Positions 52,032-60,222 of a stretch of 64,000 bases of DNA are shown here, piece after piece. The notes beneath the pieces are model-generated. The model was not told the DNA's origin, made no database searches, and worked only from the letters and a program-made list of their open reading frames with translations. A program made the position numbers and the translations under genes. The stretch is from Paenalcaligenes sp052103955 (GTDB taxonomy: Bacteria > Pseudomonadota > Gammaproteobacteria > Burkholderiales > Burkholderiaceae_B): positions 18,060-82,059 of the forward strand of contig JBQELO010000016.1 in assembly GCA_052103955.1 (NCBI GenBank). The letters are read 5' to 3'. The stretch's first letter is position 1. Each line of letters opens with the position of its first letter.

Positions 52032-52062
52032 CCCTCCCTTAGGTTTGCAGCTTGAGGGAGGG
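52032..52062. terminator. Hairpin between cfa and the converging dehydratase
   Basis: CCCTCCCT (52032-52039) pairs with AGGGAGGG (52055-52062), a perfect 8-bp GC-rich stem. No T-run on either strand, so it may act only as a partial or Rho-assisted stop for both converging genes. Confidence 0.5.
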
Positions 52063-52068
52063 CTAGTG

Positions 52069-53076
52069 CTACTTTACGGCATCAATAAACTTATCCAGCA
52101 AAATGTTTTTGCCACAGAGTACGACGGCAACCGCTTGGCCTTGGTACAGAGGGGCCTGCTTCAATAACGATGCTACGGCTACGCCAGCTGCGCCTTCTAT
52201 CATCCAGCGGTCTGTTTGCGCCAATAGACGCATGGCGGCTTTAATTTCTGTTTCTGTCACAAGGCAGGTATCAGAAAGTATGTGCTGGCATAGCTCGAAG
52301 GTGATGGAGTCGGGCTCTATGCCGCCGGCAGTGCCATCCGAGATAGTGTCAAACTCTTCTACATCAATAATTTTCCCAGCCGCTAATGAGCTATACAGCG
52401 ATGTGGCATTGCTGGGCCAGCAGCCTACTACTTTGGTGTTGGGGCTGTGGTAGTGTAGGACGGTGCCTATGCCGGAAATTAGGCCCCCACCGCCTACGGC
52501 TATAAAGGTAGCGGCAAGTTCTACGGCGGCTTCTGTGGTTTGCTCTACTATTTCCATACCAGCGGTACCTTGGCCGGCAATAACATCCAGATCGTTGTAG
52601 GGGGATACAAAGGTTTTGCCTTGCAGTTTGGCTTGGCGGCCAGCCTCTAGTTCGGCATCTAATGGCGTACCCTCTACGACCACGACATGTGCCCCCAGCG
52701 CACGTATAGCATCTTGTTTTAGCTCAGAGGCATTGCTCGCAACATACACCGTGACGGGTATGCCTTTTAGGCGTCCTGCTAATGCAATACCTTGGCCATG
52801 GTTGCCACTAGAGGCGGTAACGACCCCCTTGGTTTGTTCTTCGGTGCTAAGCAGTCGGATTTTATTGGTGGCACCACGAAATTTAAATGAGCCTGTGTGT
52901 TGCAAGTGCTCGCATTTTAAATAAACCTGACACCCCGTCATCGTGGATAGCAGTGGGCTATGCGAAAGAGGCGTGACGAGTACCTGAGGTCGAATTTGTC
53001 GATGGGCATCGGTAATGCGTTCATAAAGATCGTGGTTCACTGCTTGTTCCTTTAGAGCAAAATCTGTTTCTGGCAC
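52069..53076 (-). CDS. Threonine/serine dehydratase (PLP-dependent, catabolic type)
   Basis: Deaminates threonine or serine to the 2-keto acid. The 335-residue fold-type II PLP enzyme has the Schiff-base lysine Lys65 in GSFKFRGA, SSGNHGQG, and the phosphate-binding GGGGLISG. It lacks the C-terminal ACT-like regulatory domain of biosynthetic IlvA, so it resembles TdcB or a serine racemase/threo-hydroxyaspartate dehydratase; these cannot be told apart by eye. A single gene. Confidence 0.82.
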   Translation of the reverse strand: MPETDFALKEQAVNHDLYERITDAHRQIRPQVLVTPLSHSPLLSTMTGCQVYLKCEHLQHTGSFKFRGATNKIRLLSTEEQTKGVVTASSGNHGQGIALAGRLKGIPVTVYVASNASELKQDAIRALGAHVVVVEGTPLDAELEAGRQAKLQGKTFVSPYNDLDVIAGQGTAGMEIVEQTTEAAVELAATFIAVGGGGLISGIGTVLHYHSPNTKVVGCWPSNATSLYSSLAAGKIIDVEEFDTISDGTAGGIEPDSITFELCQHILSDTCLVTETEIKAAMRLLAQTDRWMIEGAAGVAVASLLKQAPLYQGQAVAVVLCGKNILLDKFIDAVK

Positions 53077-53210
53077 AGTACGTGAGGGTGCTCTTATGTT
53101 GAGCGTGTTACCTAGGCTGTGCTTAGCAAGATTATGGCAATGTGAGTGGTTATTGGTGTAGCAAAATTGTGAATCATTGCTTCAATAGAGAACTGAAAAA
53201 GCCGGGCATC

Positions 53211-53239
53211 AAAAAGCCCCCTTGGTTTCCCAAGGAGGC
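53211..53239 (-). terminator. Terminator of the minus-strand TonB receptor
   Basis: On the minus strand GCC-T-CCTTGG, a GAAA-like loop, CCAAGG-G-GGC, then TTTTT (plus-strand As 53211-53215). It lies 24 bases past the receptor stop. Confidence 0.85.
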
Positions 53240-53262
53240 ATAGGCGCTGAACTTACCGCAGT

Positions 53263-55347
53263 TTAGAAGCGGCTGGTTAGACCAACAAAGTAAACACGAT
53301 CGCCGTTGTCGTAGTTGTTGTCGCCATCTAAGGTGCTCTTAGCTGTCAGGTTTAGAATACCTGCACGCAAGGTCAGGTCTTTGCTGACGTTGTAATGTGT
53401 GGTCCAGTCGTAGGTGGTGTAGCCGCCGGCAAAGGTTGGGCCGCCACGAGCGCCTGGTGCAGGCATGGTTAACTGTTTGCCAATGTATTGAGCGCTGACG
53501 TTTGTGGACCATTTTTCAGTAATGCGCCAGTTCACGTTAGAGTTGATGGTCATTTTTGGCACAACCAGCAAATCAGCGCCGGTGGTCAAGTTCTTGGACT
53601 CAAACATGCGTGTCAGGTTGGTATTCCAGCTTAGGCTAGGCAAAATTGGCATTCTGATGCTGGCTTCCAAACCGCGAGTACGTGCTTTTTGAGCATTCTC
53701 CATACGAGTCAACCAGTAACCGTTGATATAGCCCAGCGGTTGGTAATCAATTTTGTTTTTGAAGTCGGTATGGAAGTATGTGGCCTCAGCCGCCCAGCCT
53801 TCGTAGTCGTAGCCAATGTTTAGCTCATAGTTGGTGCTGGTTTCTGGTGCTAAGTTGGCGTTACCAATCATGTAGCAACCGCGTGAACCGTCAGCGTTGG
53901 TGCTGCTGGAGTTCCAACCCATGCCCGCTAAGCCGCGGCAGCCGTTACCACCAGATTGCGTGGCGGCATTGGGGGAGCTTTCTTTCAGGTTTGGAGCGCG
54001 GAAGCCTCGAGACACACCACCCTTAACGGTCCAGTTAGAGGTTGGGTGATACACCAAATAACCACGAGGGGACCAGTGTGAGCCGAACTTTTTGTCATGA
54101 TCTACACGCAAACCCATAGTCAGGGTTAGGTTATCCAGTAAGTAGGATTGGCTTTCAGCAAAAGCAGACCAGTTATTACGACGCAGTTTGGATGAGCTGT
54201 TTGTCACCACACCGCTTGAGCCGCCTATGGTATCGGCATTATCCAGCTCTTCACGTTTCCATTGGAAGCCGGTTGTCAGCATGCCATCAACACCAAGCGT
54301 GTATGGAATATCCATGCTGCCATCAAATACAGTTTCGCTGGAGTTGCTGCCTACCGAGCTACCTTTGTTGTCGTATTTGTTGTGGTAGAGATTGAGCTTT
54401 GATGAGTACTGCCCATAAGTACCGTTATGACTTAAGCCATAGTAGGTGTGCACTAGTTTAGAGGAGCCCCACGCATTCACGACGGGGTTACCGTTTGCAT
54501 TGCTTTCAGTAGAGGCGAGTGATCGTTGTACACCTTGTGCAGCTTCTACAGAAATGGACTGGTTATCGGTAAGGTCCCAGTTCACCAGTACGTTGGCATT
54601 TTGCTTGCGACTACCTGAGGAGCCACCAGCAATATCATCGGCTGAGCGACGCGATACGCTACCGCCTACGCGCAGGCCAAAGCGTTCGCTGATAGGACCG
54701 CTCAGGTTCACCCCTAGTTTGAACTCATCCCCCCGCTGTGAACTATCGGGTTTGCTGTAGTCGCTGGATGCACTACCTCTCCAGACTTTGGAGGTTTTTC
54801 TAGTGATGATATTGATTACGCCGCCCATGGCATCAGAACCATACAGCGATGACATAGGGCCGCGTACTACTTCAATACGCTCAATCATTTCCGGCGTAAT
54901 CCAATCTATGTCTTGCTGGCCTAGATCAGGGCGGTAGTTAGTGTGTGCAGAGGAGCCTTGACGCTTGCCATCGACCAGAATCAGGGTGTAGGCCTCAGGT
55001 AGGCCACGCAGTTTGATTTTTGACTGAGCGCCGGTTGAGGCATAACCGCCTGTTACGCCAGGTAGGGTGCTTAGAATCTCCGCCAGTGATGACACGGGCT
55101 TACGCTCAATCTCTTCGCGGGTAATCACGCTGATGCTGGCTGGCGCATCTTTGATGTCTACGTCGGTACCTGTAGCAGTCACCACAATGTTGTTGAGCTG
55201 GCTGACGGTTTCTTCTTGTTGGGCCGTGTCGGTTGTCGCTGTCTGGGCATACAGTTGTGTCGCGCTTAGGGTAGTGGCACCAAAAATGGCAAAACGAAGC
55301 AGTTGCCTCACAGTGTTGGGGGTGAGGCTAAGAGTGGGGTAAGACAT
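53263..55347 (-). CDS. TonB-dependent outer-membrane receptor (FepA/CirA-like)
   Basis: Imports a ferric siderophore across the outer membrane using TonB energy. The 694-residue protein has a signal peptide ending near LYAQ (about 35). The TonB box-like region (LNNIVVTATG) and plug domain cover about 50-165 (DAPASISVITREEIERKP, RIEVVRGPMSSLYGSDAMGGVINIITRK). A 22-strand barrel follows, ending in the terminal aromatic motif RVYFVGLTSRF. Ligand is not determinable; catecholate type is likeliest. AGGGAAG precedes the ATG. Divergent from a similar receptor. Confidence 0.9.
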   Translation of the reverse strand: MSYPTLSLTPNTVRQLLRFAIFGATTLSATQLYAQTATTDTAQQEETVSQLNNIVVTATGTDVDIKDAPASISVITREEIERKPVSSLAEILSTLPGVTGGYASTGAQSKIKLRGLPEAYTLILVDGKRQGSSAHTNYRPDLGQQDIDWITPEMIERIEVVRGPMSSLYGSDAMGGVINIITRKTSKVWRGSASSDYSKPDSSQRGDEFKLGVNLSGPISERFGLRVGGSVSRRSADDIAGGSSGSRKQNANVLVNWDLTDNQSISVEAAQGVQRSLASTESNANGNPVVNAWGSSKLVHTYYGLSHNGTYGQYSSKLNLYHNKYDNKGSSVGSNSSETVFDGSMDIPYTLGVDGMLTTGFQWKREELDNADTIGGSSGVVTNSSSKLRRNNWSAFAESQSYLLDNLTLTMGLRVDHDKKFGSHWSPRGYLVYHPTSNWTVKGGVSRGFRAPNLKESSPNAATQSGGNGCRGLAGMGWNSSSTNADGSRGCYMIGNANLAPETSTNYELNIGYDYEGWAAEATYFHTDFKNKIDYQPLGYINGYWLTRMENAQKARTRGLEASIRMPILPSLSWNTNLTRMFESKNLTTGADLLVVPKMTINSNVNWRITEKWSTNVSAQYIGKQLTMPAPGARGGPTFAGGYTTYDWTTHYNVSKDLTLRAGILNLTAKSTLDGDNNYDNGDRVYFVGLTSRF

Positions 55348-55654
55348 TTGACTAACTTCCCTGTAAATGGATTTATGTAGTAATTTGTGACACGAATTCT
55401 ATTAACTACGTAATACAAATGCAAATCGTTTTCATTTACCAGTTGTTTTTTATCTCCGCGTCTTGAACAGGGTTATCGTCTCTTTTCTGCTACTGTTTCA
55501 AGAATTGTTCTCATTATTATTATGGATACGCTATTCCTGATTTGAATCGGTAATGAGAATGGGTACCATTGTTTTTTGCTGTAAGAGTAATGCTGCCAGA
55601 AGAACAGAAGGCCAACAGCAGAGGCTAAACCCAGAAAAAAATTGGAAGTGGTCA
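55348..55654. promoter_or_regulatory. Divergent receptor spacer with several Fur-box-like sites
   Basis: 307 bases. Site 1: AATGCAAATCGTTTTCATT (55418-55436), arms 7 of 9 complementary, placed to control the minus-strand receptor. Site 2: an AT-rich run at about 55508-55524 whose reverse strand reads as NATAAT-type hexamers. Site 3: GGTAATGAGAATGGGTACC (55549-55567), before the plus-strand receptor. Together these suggest iron repression of both genes. GGAAG at 55644-55648 is the ribosome binding site of the plus-strand gene. Confidence 0.65.
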
Positions 55655-57637
55655 ATGAGATCTATATTTACCGTCAAGCGTTTGCCATTGGTTGTAGCTG
55701 GTGTGTTTGTTGCCAGCGGCGCAGTGGCCCAAGAAAACAGAACTGTTCAATTGAATTCCGTAGTGGTGACCGCCACCGGTTTTGAGCAGGATATTAAAGA
55801 AGCACCAGCATCCATTTCGGTTATTACCCGCGAAGACTTAGAGAATAAGTTCTACCGTGATGCATACGACGCGCTGCAAGATGTGCCGGGTGTGATCGTG
55901 ACCGGTGGTGGTGATAAAAAAGAGATCAGTATTCGCGGGATGGGTCCGCAGTACACCTTGATCTTGATAGATGGCAGACGTCAGAGCTCACGTGAGACTC
56001 GCACTAACTCAGATGCTGCGGGTGTAGAAGGGGGATGGACTCCACCGCTGTCAGAGATCGAACGTATTGAGGTAGTGCGTGGTCCTATGTCCTCACTGTA
56101 CGGTTCAGATGCCATGGGCGGGGTGATTAATATCATCACACGGAAAGTGCCAGAACAGTGGGGTGGTTCTATCCGTTTGGATACAACCTTGCAATCGCAT
56201 CGTCGCTCAGGTGATATTTTTCAGGGTAATTTCTCTGTGGGCGGGCCAATTCAGGAAAATATGCTGGGCTTGCAAGTGTATGGACAATATACCCATCGCA
56301 GTGAGGATGATATCTACAATGGTTATGCAAAGCGTAATGCGTATCAGATGGGAGCAAAACTTAGCTTAACCCCTGTTGTAGGCCACAGCTTTGTTTTAGA
56401 GGGCAGTTCTAGTCGTCAGAGCTTAACAAAGACACTGGATCGAACTGTTGAGCCGCAGGCTCCAGGGGTTCCCTGTGGTAAGAATGGCTGCCCTAGTGAC
56501 TCTGAAACGGACAATCGCGAAGAGAGAATCTCTTTAACTCATAATGGTGATTGGGGATTTGCTACTTCGGATAGCTATATCCAGCAAGAGGATGCTAATA
56601 ATAAATCCCGTTCTATGCGTATCAGGAATACGGATGCCCGTACTTCGTGGGTAGTGCCACTAGGCGATCATCTATTGACCGTGGGCGGTATGTATCAGTA
56701 CCAAAAGCTAACGGACAAAACAGGTAATCAACTGAAAACAGGTATACAAAAGATCGACCGTACCCAATGGGCATTGTTCGTAGAGGATGAATGGAGTCTG
56801 ACCAGTAGTTTTGCATTAACGGGTGGCCTGCGTTTTGATCACGACGAAAACTTTGGAGAACATTTCAGTCCTCGTATCTACGGTGTGTGGTCAGTAGATG
56901 ATTACTGGACAGTGAAAGGTGGTGTGTCTACAGGTTTCCGTGCTCCAAATTTACGCCAAACAGTATCAGGTTGGGGGCAGGTAAGTAAGGGTGGCAATAT
57001 GTACGGTAACCCTGACCTAACGCCTGAGAAATCTGTATCGGAAGAATTGTCGGTGATGTATGACACGCTGGAGGGGTTTTCGGCCGGCGTTACGGTCTTT
57101 AATAATGATTTTAAAGACAAGATTACACGAGTGGCATGTCCTGCAAGCAAATGTCCAGATGGTCCGAATGATTGGGGATCCATGCCAACCACGTACGAAA
57201 ACGTTGATAAAGCGATTACCCGCGGTATTGAAACCAACTTTAGCTGGGATATGGCTGAAGATTGGACGCTTAAAGGTACCTACACTTTTACGCATTCCAA
57301 ACAAAAAAGTGGTCCAAACAAAGGTCAACCTTTGAACCAGTTGCCTAAGCATATGGCTAGCGTCAGTGTAGATTGGACGCCAACTGAGCAAATCAATACG
57401 TGGGCACGTTTGAACTACCGTGGTAAAGAAAGCCAGCCTGTATTAACGGCATCATCGTCTGATTTTAGAGCGCCTTCTTACACCTTTGTGGATTTGGGTG
57501 CGAGCTACAAACTGAACAAGAATGTAGATCTGTACGCTGGTATTTATAACGTGTTTGATAAGCAAGTGACTTACGATGACTACGAGTACGTAGAAGACGG
57601 TCGTCGTTACTGGTTGGGCTTAGGCGTGCGTTTCTAA
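55655..57637 (+). CDS. TonB-dependent outer-membrane receptor (FepA/CirA-like)
   Basis: Second iron-siderophore-type receptor, 660 residues. A signal peptide ends near AVAQ (about 26) and the TonB box region is LNSVVVTATG. The plug is at about 38-155 (EAPASISVITREDLENK, IRGMGPQYTLILIDGRRQ, GPMSSLYGSDAMGGVINIITRK). The barrel has GFRAPNLRQTVSG and ends RRYWLGLGVRF. Two Cys pairs occur in extracellular loops (PCGKNGCPSD; ACPASKCPDG), a pattern seen in enterobactin-type receptors. The frame runs further 5' but ATG 55655 starts the signal peptide. Confidence 0.92.
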   Translation: MRSIFTVKRLPLVVAGVFVASGAVAQENRTVQLNSVVVTATGFEQDIKEAPASISVITREDLENKFYRDAYDALQDVPGVIVTGGGDKKEISIRGMGPQYTLILIDGRRQSSRETRTNSDAAGVEGGWTPPLSEIERIEVVRGPMSSLYGSDAMGGVINIITRKVPEQWGGSIRLDTTLQSHRRSGDIFQGNFSVGGPIQENMLGLQVYGQYTHRSEDDIYNGYAKRNAYQMGAKLSLTPVVGHSFVLEGSSSRQSLTKTLDRTVEPQAPGVPCGKNGCPSDSETDNREERISLTHNGDWGFATSDSYIQQEDANNKSRSMRIRNTDARTSWVVPLGDHLLTVGGMYQYQKLTDKTGNQLKTGIQKIDRTQWALFVEDEWSLTSSFALTGGLRFDHDENFGEHFSPRIYGVWSVDDYWTVKGGVSTGFRAPNLRQTVSGWGQVSKGGNMYGNPDLTPEKSVSEELSVMYDTLEGFSAGVTVFNNDFKDKITRVACPASKCPDGPNDWGSMPTTYENVDKAITRGIETNFSWDMAEDWTLKGTYTFTHSKQKSGPNKGQPLNQLPKHMASVSVDWTPTEQINTWARLNYRGKESQPVLTASSSDFRAPSYTFVDLGASYKLNKNVDLYAGIYNVFDKQVTYDDYEYVEDGRRYWLGLGVRF

Positions 57638-57658
57638 GCGCGTGTGAGCACCTATAAG

Positions 57659-57689
57659 AAAAGGCATGCAAGTTTTGCATGCCTTTTTT
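57659..57689 (+). terminator. Terminator after the plus-strand receptor
   Basis: A 13-bp stem, AAAAGGCATGCAA (57659-57671) and TTGCATGCCTTTT (57675-57687), with a GTT loop; T-run to 57689. Confidence 0.92.
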
Positions 57690-57738
57690 GTTTAATTTTG
57701 TAAGACTGCACGAACAAGGTTATTTTCTGGAAAGCGTC

Positions 57739-57767
57739 TTGTCATAACGAAACTGGCTTCGTATGAT
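57739..57767 (+). promoter_or_regulatory. Promoter of the small ORF/SPFH operon
   Basis: TTGTCA (57739-57744), exactly 17 bases, TATGAT (57762-57767); each box matches 5 of 6 consensus bases. 37 bases before the 30-codon ORF. No operator-like repeat is evident. Confidence 0.75.
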
Positions 57768-57803
57768 CGCATCGAAGCATTTTTTTTGCGTAAGAGGTGG
57801 AGT

Positions 57804-57896
57804 GTGAAAGTAGTCTTCATCGTAATAGGGGCTGCTGTTGTAGCCTATTTGTTGGCCAAGGGCTTGTGGGCCGTTTTTTATAAAAAACATAAGTAA
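57804..57896 (+). CDS. 30-residue single-pass membrane peptide
   Basis: A GTG-started ORF with GAGGTGGAG just upstream. The peptide is a hydrophobic helix (KVVFIVIGAAVVAYLLAKGL) followed by a short aromatic/basic tail (WAVFYKKHK), so N-out or N-in single-span orientation with a cytoplasmic basic end is likely. I recognise no family. It is preceded by a strong promoter and a terminator, and followed 13 bases later by the SPFH gene, so the two form an operon. Too short for automatic callers, but the start, spacing and composition support it. Confidence 0.65.
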   Translation: MKVVFIVIGAAVVAYLLAKGLWAVFYKKHK

Positions 57897-57909
57897 CTAG
57901 GGATTGATA

Positions 57910-58782
57910 ATGAGTATCCAAGCAAAATCCGGGAAAGTATTAGGCTTTCTTGGGGTAGTGGCAGTGTTGTTTGTTGTGGTGATGTTGATCGCCTATGATG
58001 CCTTTTTTCAGGTGGATCAGGGTGAGCGAGGTGTGGTGCTGCGTAACGGGAAAATCGTAAACGTTGCTGAGCCAGGCTTAGGCTTCAAAACTCCTATTCT
58101 GGATTCCGTGCGCTTTATTTCGGTACGTGACCATAACGTGACCATGCCGCTGGAGGCCTACTCATTTGACCAACAGCCTGCCAATATGAAAGTGTCCGTG
58201 ACGTACCGCGTACCCGTAGACCGCGTTGCGGATTTGTATAGTGAATATGGCACATTGGAAAACTTGCAGGCGCGTGTGATTGAGCGTCGTACTCCTGATG
58301 CGGCTAAAAACGTATTTGGTAAATTCACTGCCGCGCGAGCGATTCAAGAGCGTGAGAAGCTGGGGGTGGAAACGGTCTCGGCAGTGTCGGCGGTGATGCG
58401 TGATGCTCCCGTGCAAGTGGTGGGTGTGCAAGTGGAAGAAGTGGGTTTTTCTAAGGCCTATGAGCAATCTATTGAGCAACGTATGTTGGCTCAGGTGCAA
58501 ATTGAAACGACGCGCCAGCAAGAGCAAACAGCTGAAATTCAAGCCAATATCCGTGTAGTGCAAGCCCGTGCTGAAGCCGATGCGCAGCGTGAGCATGCTA
58601 AAGCGGAAGCCGACTCCATCCGTATGCGCGGTGATGCAGAGGCCGAGGCGATAGAGGCGCGTGGCCGTGCGTTGGCTGCTAACCGTGGGTTGGTGGATCT
58701 GATTGCTGCAGAGAAGTGGGATGGCGCGTTGCCTACTACTCAGGTGCCAGGCTCTGCATTGCCATTTATTGGCGTGCGCTAA
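57910..58782 (+). CDS. SPFH/prohibitin-family membrane protein
   Basis: A 290-residue protein with one N-terminal membrane helix (about 11-30). The prohibitin-homology domain covers about 35-200 (QGERGVVLRNGKIVNVAEPGLGFKTPILDSV; VSVTYRVPVDRVADLYSEYG). An Ala/Glu/Arg-rich coiled coil follows at about 200-255 (AEADAQREHAKAEADSIR). Family members form ring or cage assemblies that organise membranes or modulate FtsH. ATG 57910 is preferred to TTG 57904 because AGGGA (57899-57903) is 6 bases away. Not part of an hflK-hflC pair. Confidence 0.88.
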   Translation: MSIQAKSGKVLGFLGVVAVLFVVVMLIAYDAFFQVDQGERGVVLRNGKIVNVAEPGLGFKTPILDSVRFISVRDHNVTMPLEAYSFDQQPANMKVSVTYRVPVDRVADLYSEYGTLENLQARVIERRTPDAAKNVFGKFTAARAIQEREKLGVETVSAVSAVMRDAPVQVVGVQVEEVGFSKAYEQSIEQRMLAQVQIETTRQQEQTAEIQANIRVVQARAEADAQREHAKAEADSIRMRGDAEAEAIEARGRALAANRGLVDLIAAEKWDGALPTTQVPGSALPFIGVR

Positions 58783-58824
58783 GTAGCTGTTGTAGTGCTA
58801 GGGCATCGCTAGTGGATGTCTACT

Positions 58825-58871
58825 GGGAACGAAAAGCAGGCTTGTCTGGTCTGGCTTTCGTTCCCATTTTT
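58825..58871 (+). terminator. Terminator after the SPFH gene
   Basis: GGGAACGAAA (58825-58834) and TTTCGTTCCC (58856-58865) form a perfect 10-bp stem; a T-run follows at 58867-58871. Confidence 0.88.
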
Positions 58872-58912
58872 ATGCTGGCTAGAGCGGCTTTAATTATTAA
58901 AAAACATGGTTA

Positions 58913-58927
58913 TGAGAATTATTATCA
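58913..58927 (+). promoter_or_regulatory. Fur box upstream of the YncE-like gene
   Basis: TGAGAAT-T-ATTATCA, a 7-1-7 Fur site with one substitution from the consensus TGATAAT-N-ATTATCA. It lies 60 bases before the start at 58987. A further AT-rich TATAATGATGG follows at 58930-58940 and could be the -10 region. Confidence 0.8.
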
Positions 58928-58986
58928 TTTATAATGATGGTTAGAGTTCTAGGTACCTAAGTTTTTGATATAGCTAAAGGAAGTTT

Positions 58987-60171
58987 ATGTTTGTCGCTTC
59001 ATCAGTGCGTAACCTGCCACGTCAATGGTTGTGTAGCACGGCATTTGTTTTGTGTGGGGTTCTATCTCAATCGGCGTTAGCAGTAACGCCTACCCCAGCT
59101 CCCAGTCCTGCGTATGCATTACAGGTGGGGTATTTGCAGGATGCGGGTGAGGGCTTGTACGAGGTTCAAGTAAACCCTGCGAACGCTCTGGTGATGACGG
59201 CAGTGATTGATAGAGCGAAGGCTAGCGATGATGTGGGTTTTGTGTACGCGTTTGATATAGAAACCATGGAGCAACGCTGGAAAACGGCGATGCCGCATCA
59301 GTCTTTTTCATTGGCTCAAGATACGGCGAATAACAAGTTATTTGTGGGCCATGGCAAAAACAAACCTTTGCGTATTAGCCGTGTGAACGTAGTAACCGGT
59401 GAGCTAGAGCAAACAGGCCCACGATTGACAGTGCAGCCTGAGGGTTTTGAGGGTACGGAAGGCTTGCGCCATATGATATATGTGCCTGAGGTCAATGCTC
59501 TGTTCGTGGTGTATAGCTCTACCAGCTCTGAGCAAACTGGCAAACAGAAAAGTCATAAGCTGCTAGTGGTGGACCCGCAAAGCTTAGAGGTGATAGGCGA
59601 GGTAGATGGTGCTTACCCTTCTACAGGTTATGCGTTGTCGTATGATCCAGCTGAGAAAATGCTGTACACCGCAGGCCAGTTCATTAATAAGATTGACCCA
59701 ATTAGCCGCAAGGTAGTGGGTTCTGTGGATGTGTCGGCGGCTGATCCAGCGATTACCAATATTTTGGGGCTGGCAGTAGATGGTGCGAATAACCGTGTTT
59801 TTGCAGCACACAACATTTTCCGCTCAGAAGGCGAGGATGACGGTGTGTATGTGTTTGATCTGAAAACAGGCAAACAATTGGCCTTTGTGCGTACTGGGCG
59901 CGGCAGCATCAGCGTGAGCTATGATCCGGTGCGTGAGCAAGCCTATGTGGCTAATTTCCGTGCTGGCACCATTAGCGTGATTAATGGTAAAGATTACCAA
60001 GTTAGCCGTCAGTTTGATATTGGTCCACTGCCTAACGAAATGGCGTTAGACAGCAGTAATAATCAGTTGTTTGTTGGCTTGAAAGAAGTTTATAGCCCCA
60101 ACTCCTCCACTGGGGATTTTGTTGCAGGTGCTAAAGAGCGTTTACTCAAAGTGAACTTGCCTGTTCGTTGA
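58987..60171 (+). CDS. YncE-like secreted beta-propeller protein
   Basis: A 394-residue protein with a signal peptide ending near ALAV (about 33) and repeated beta-propeller blades (NPANALVMTAV, DTANNKLFVGHG, DPAEKMLYTAGQ, DGANNRVFAAHN, DPVREQAYVANFRAGTISVING, DSSNNQLFVGLK). This resembles E. coli YncE, an iron-regulated periplasmic propeller encoded beside the TonB receptor YncD. The molecular role is not established. AAGGAAG precedes the ATG and a Fur box lies upstream, so it is likely made in low iron. Followed by a terminator. Confidence 0.87.
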   Translation: MFVASSVRNLPRQWLCSTAFVLCGVLSQSALAVTPTPAPSPAYALQVGYLQDAGEGLYEVQVNPANALVMTAVIDRAKASDDVGFVYAFDIETMEQRWKTAMPHQSFSLAQDTANNKLFVGHGKNKPLRISRVNVVTGELEQTGPRLTVQPEGFEGTEGLRHMIYVPEVNALFVVYSSTSSEQTGKQKSHKLLVVDPQSLEVIGEVDGAYPSTGYALSYDPAEKMLYTAGQFINKIDPISRKVVGSVDVSAADPAITNILGLAVDGANNRVFAAHNIFRSEGEDDGVYVFDLKTGKQLAFVRTGRGSISVSYDPVREQAYVANFRAGTISVINGKDYQVSRQFDIGPLPNEMALDSSNNQLFVGLKEVYSPNSSTGDFVAGAKERLLKVNLPVR

Positions 60172-60181
60172 GGTAACACCA

Positions 60182-60220
60182 AGGCCCCGATCGTGAACTC
60201 CCACGCGGGGCCTATTTTTT
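60182..60220 (+). terminator. Terminator after the YncE-like gene
   Basis: AGGCCCCG (60182-60189) pairs with CGGGGCCT (60206-60213), then a T-run at 60215-60220. Confidence 0.9.
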
Positions 60221-60222
60221 AT

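Noticed and set aside
57910..58782. Calling the SPFH gene hflC
   Set aside because: No hflK neighbour, and the sequence fits general prohibitin-type proteins better; the gene is in a different context from hfq-hflX-hflK-hflC.
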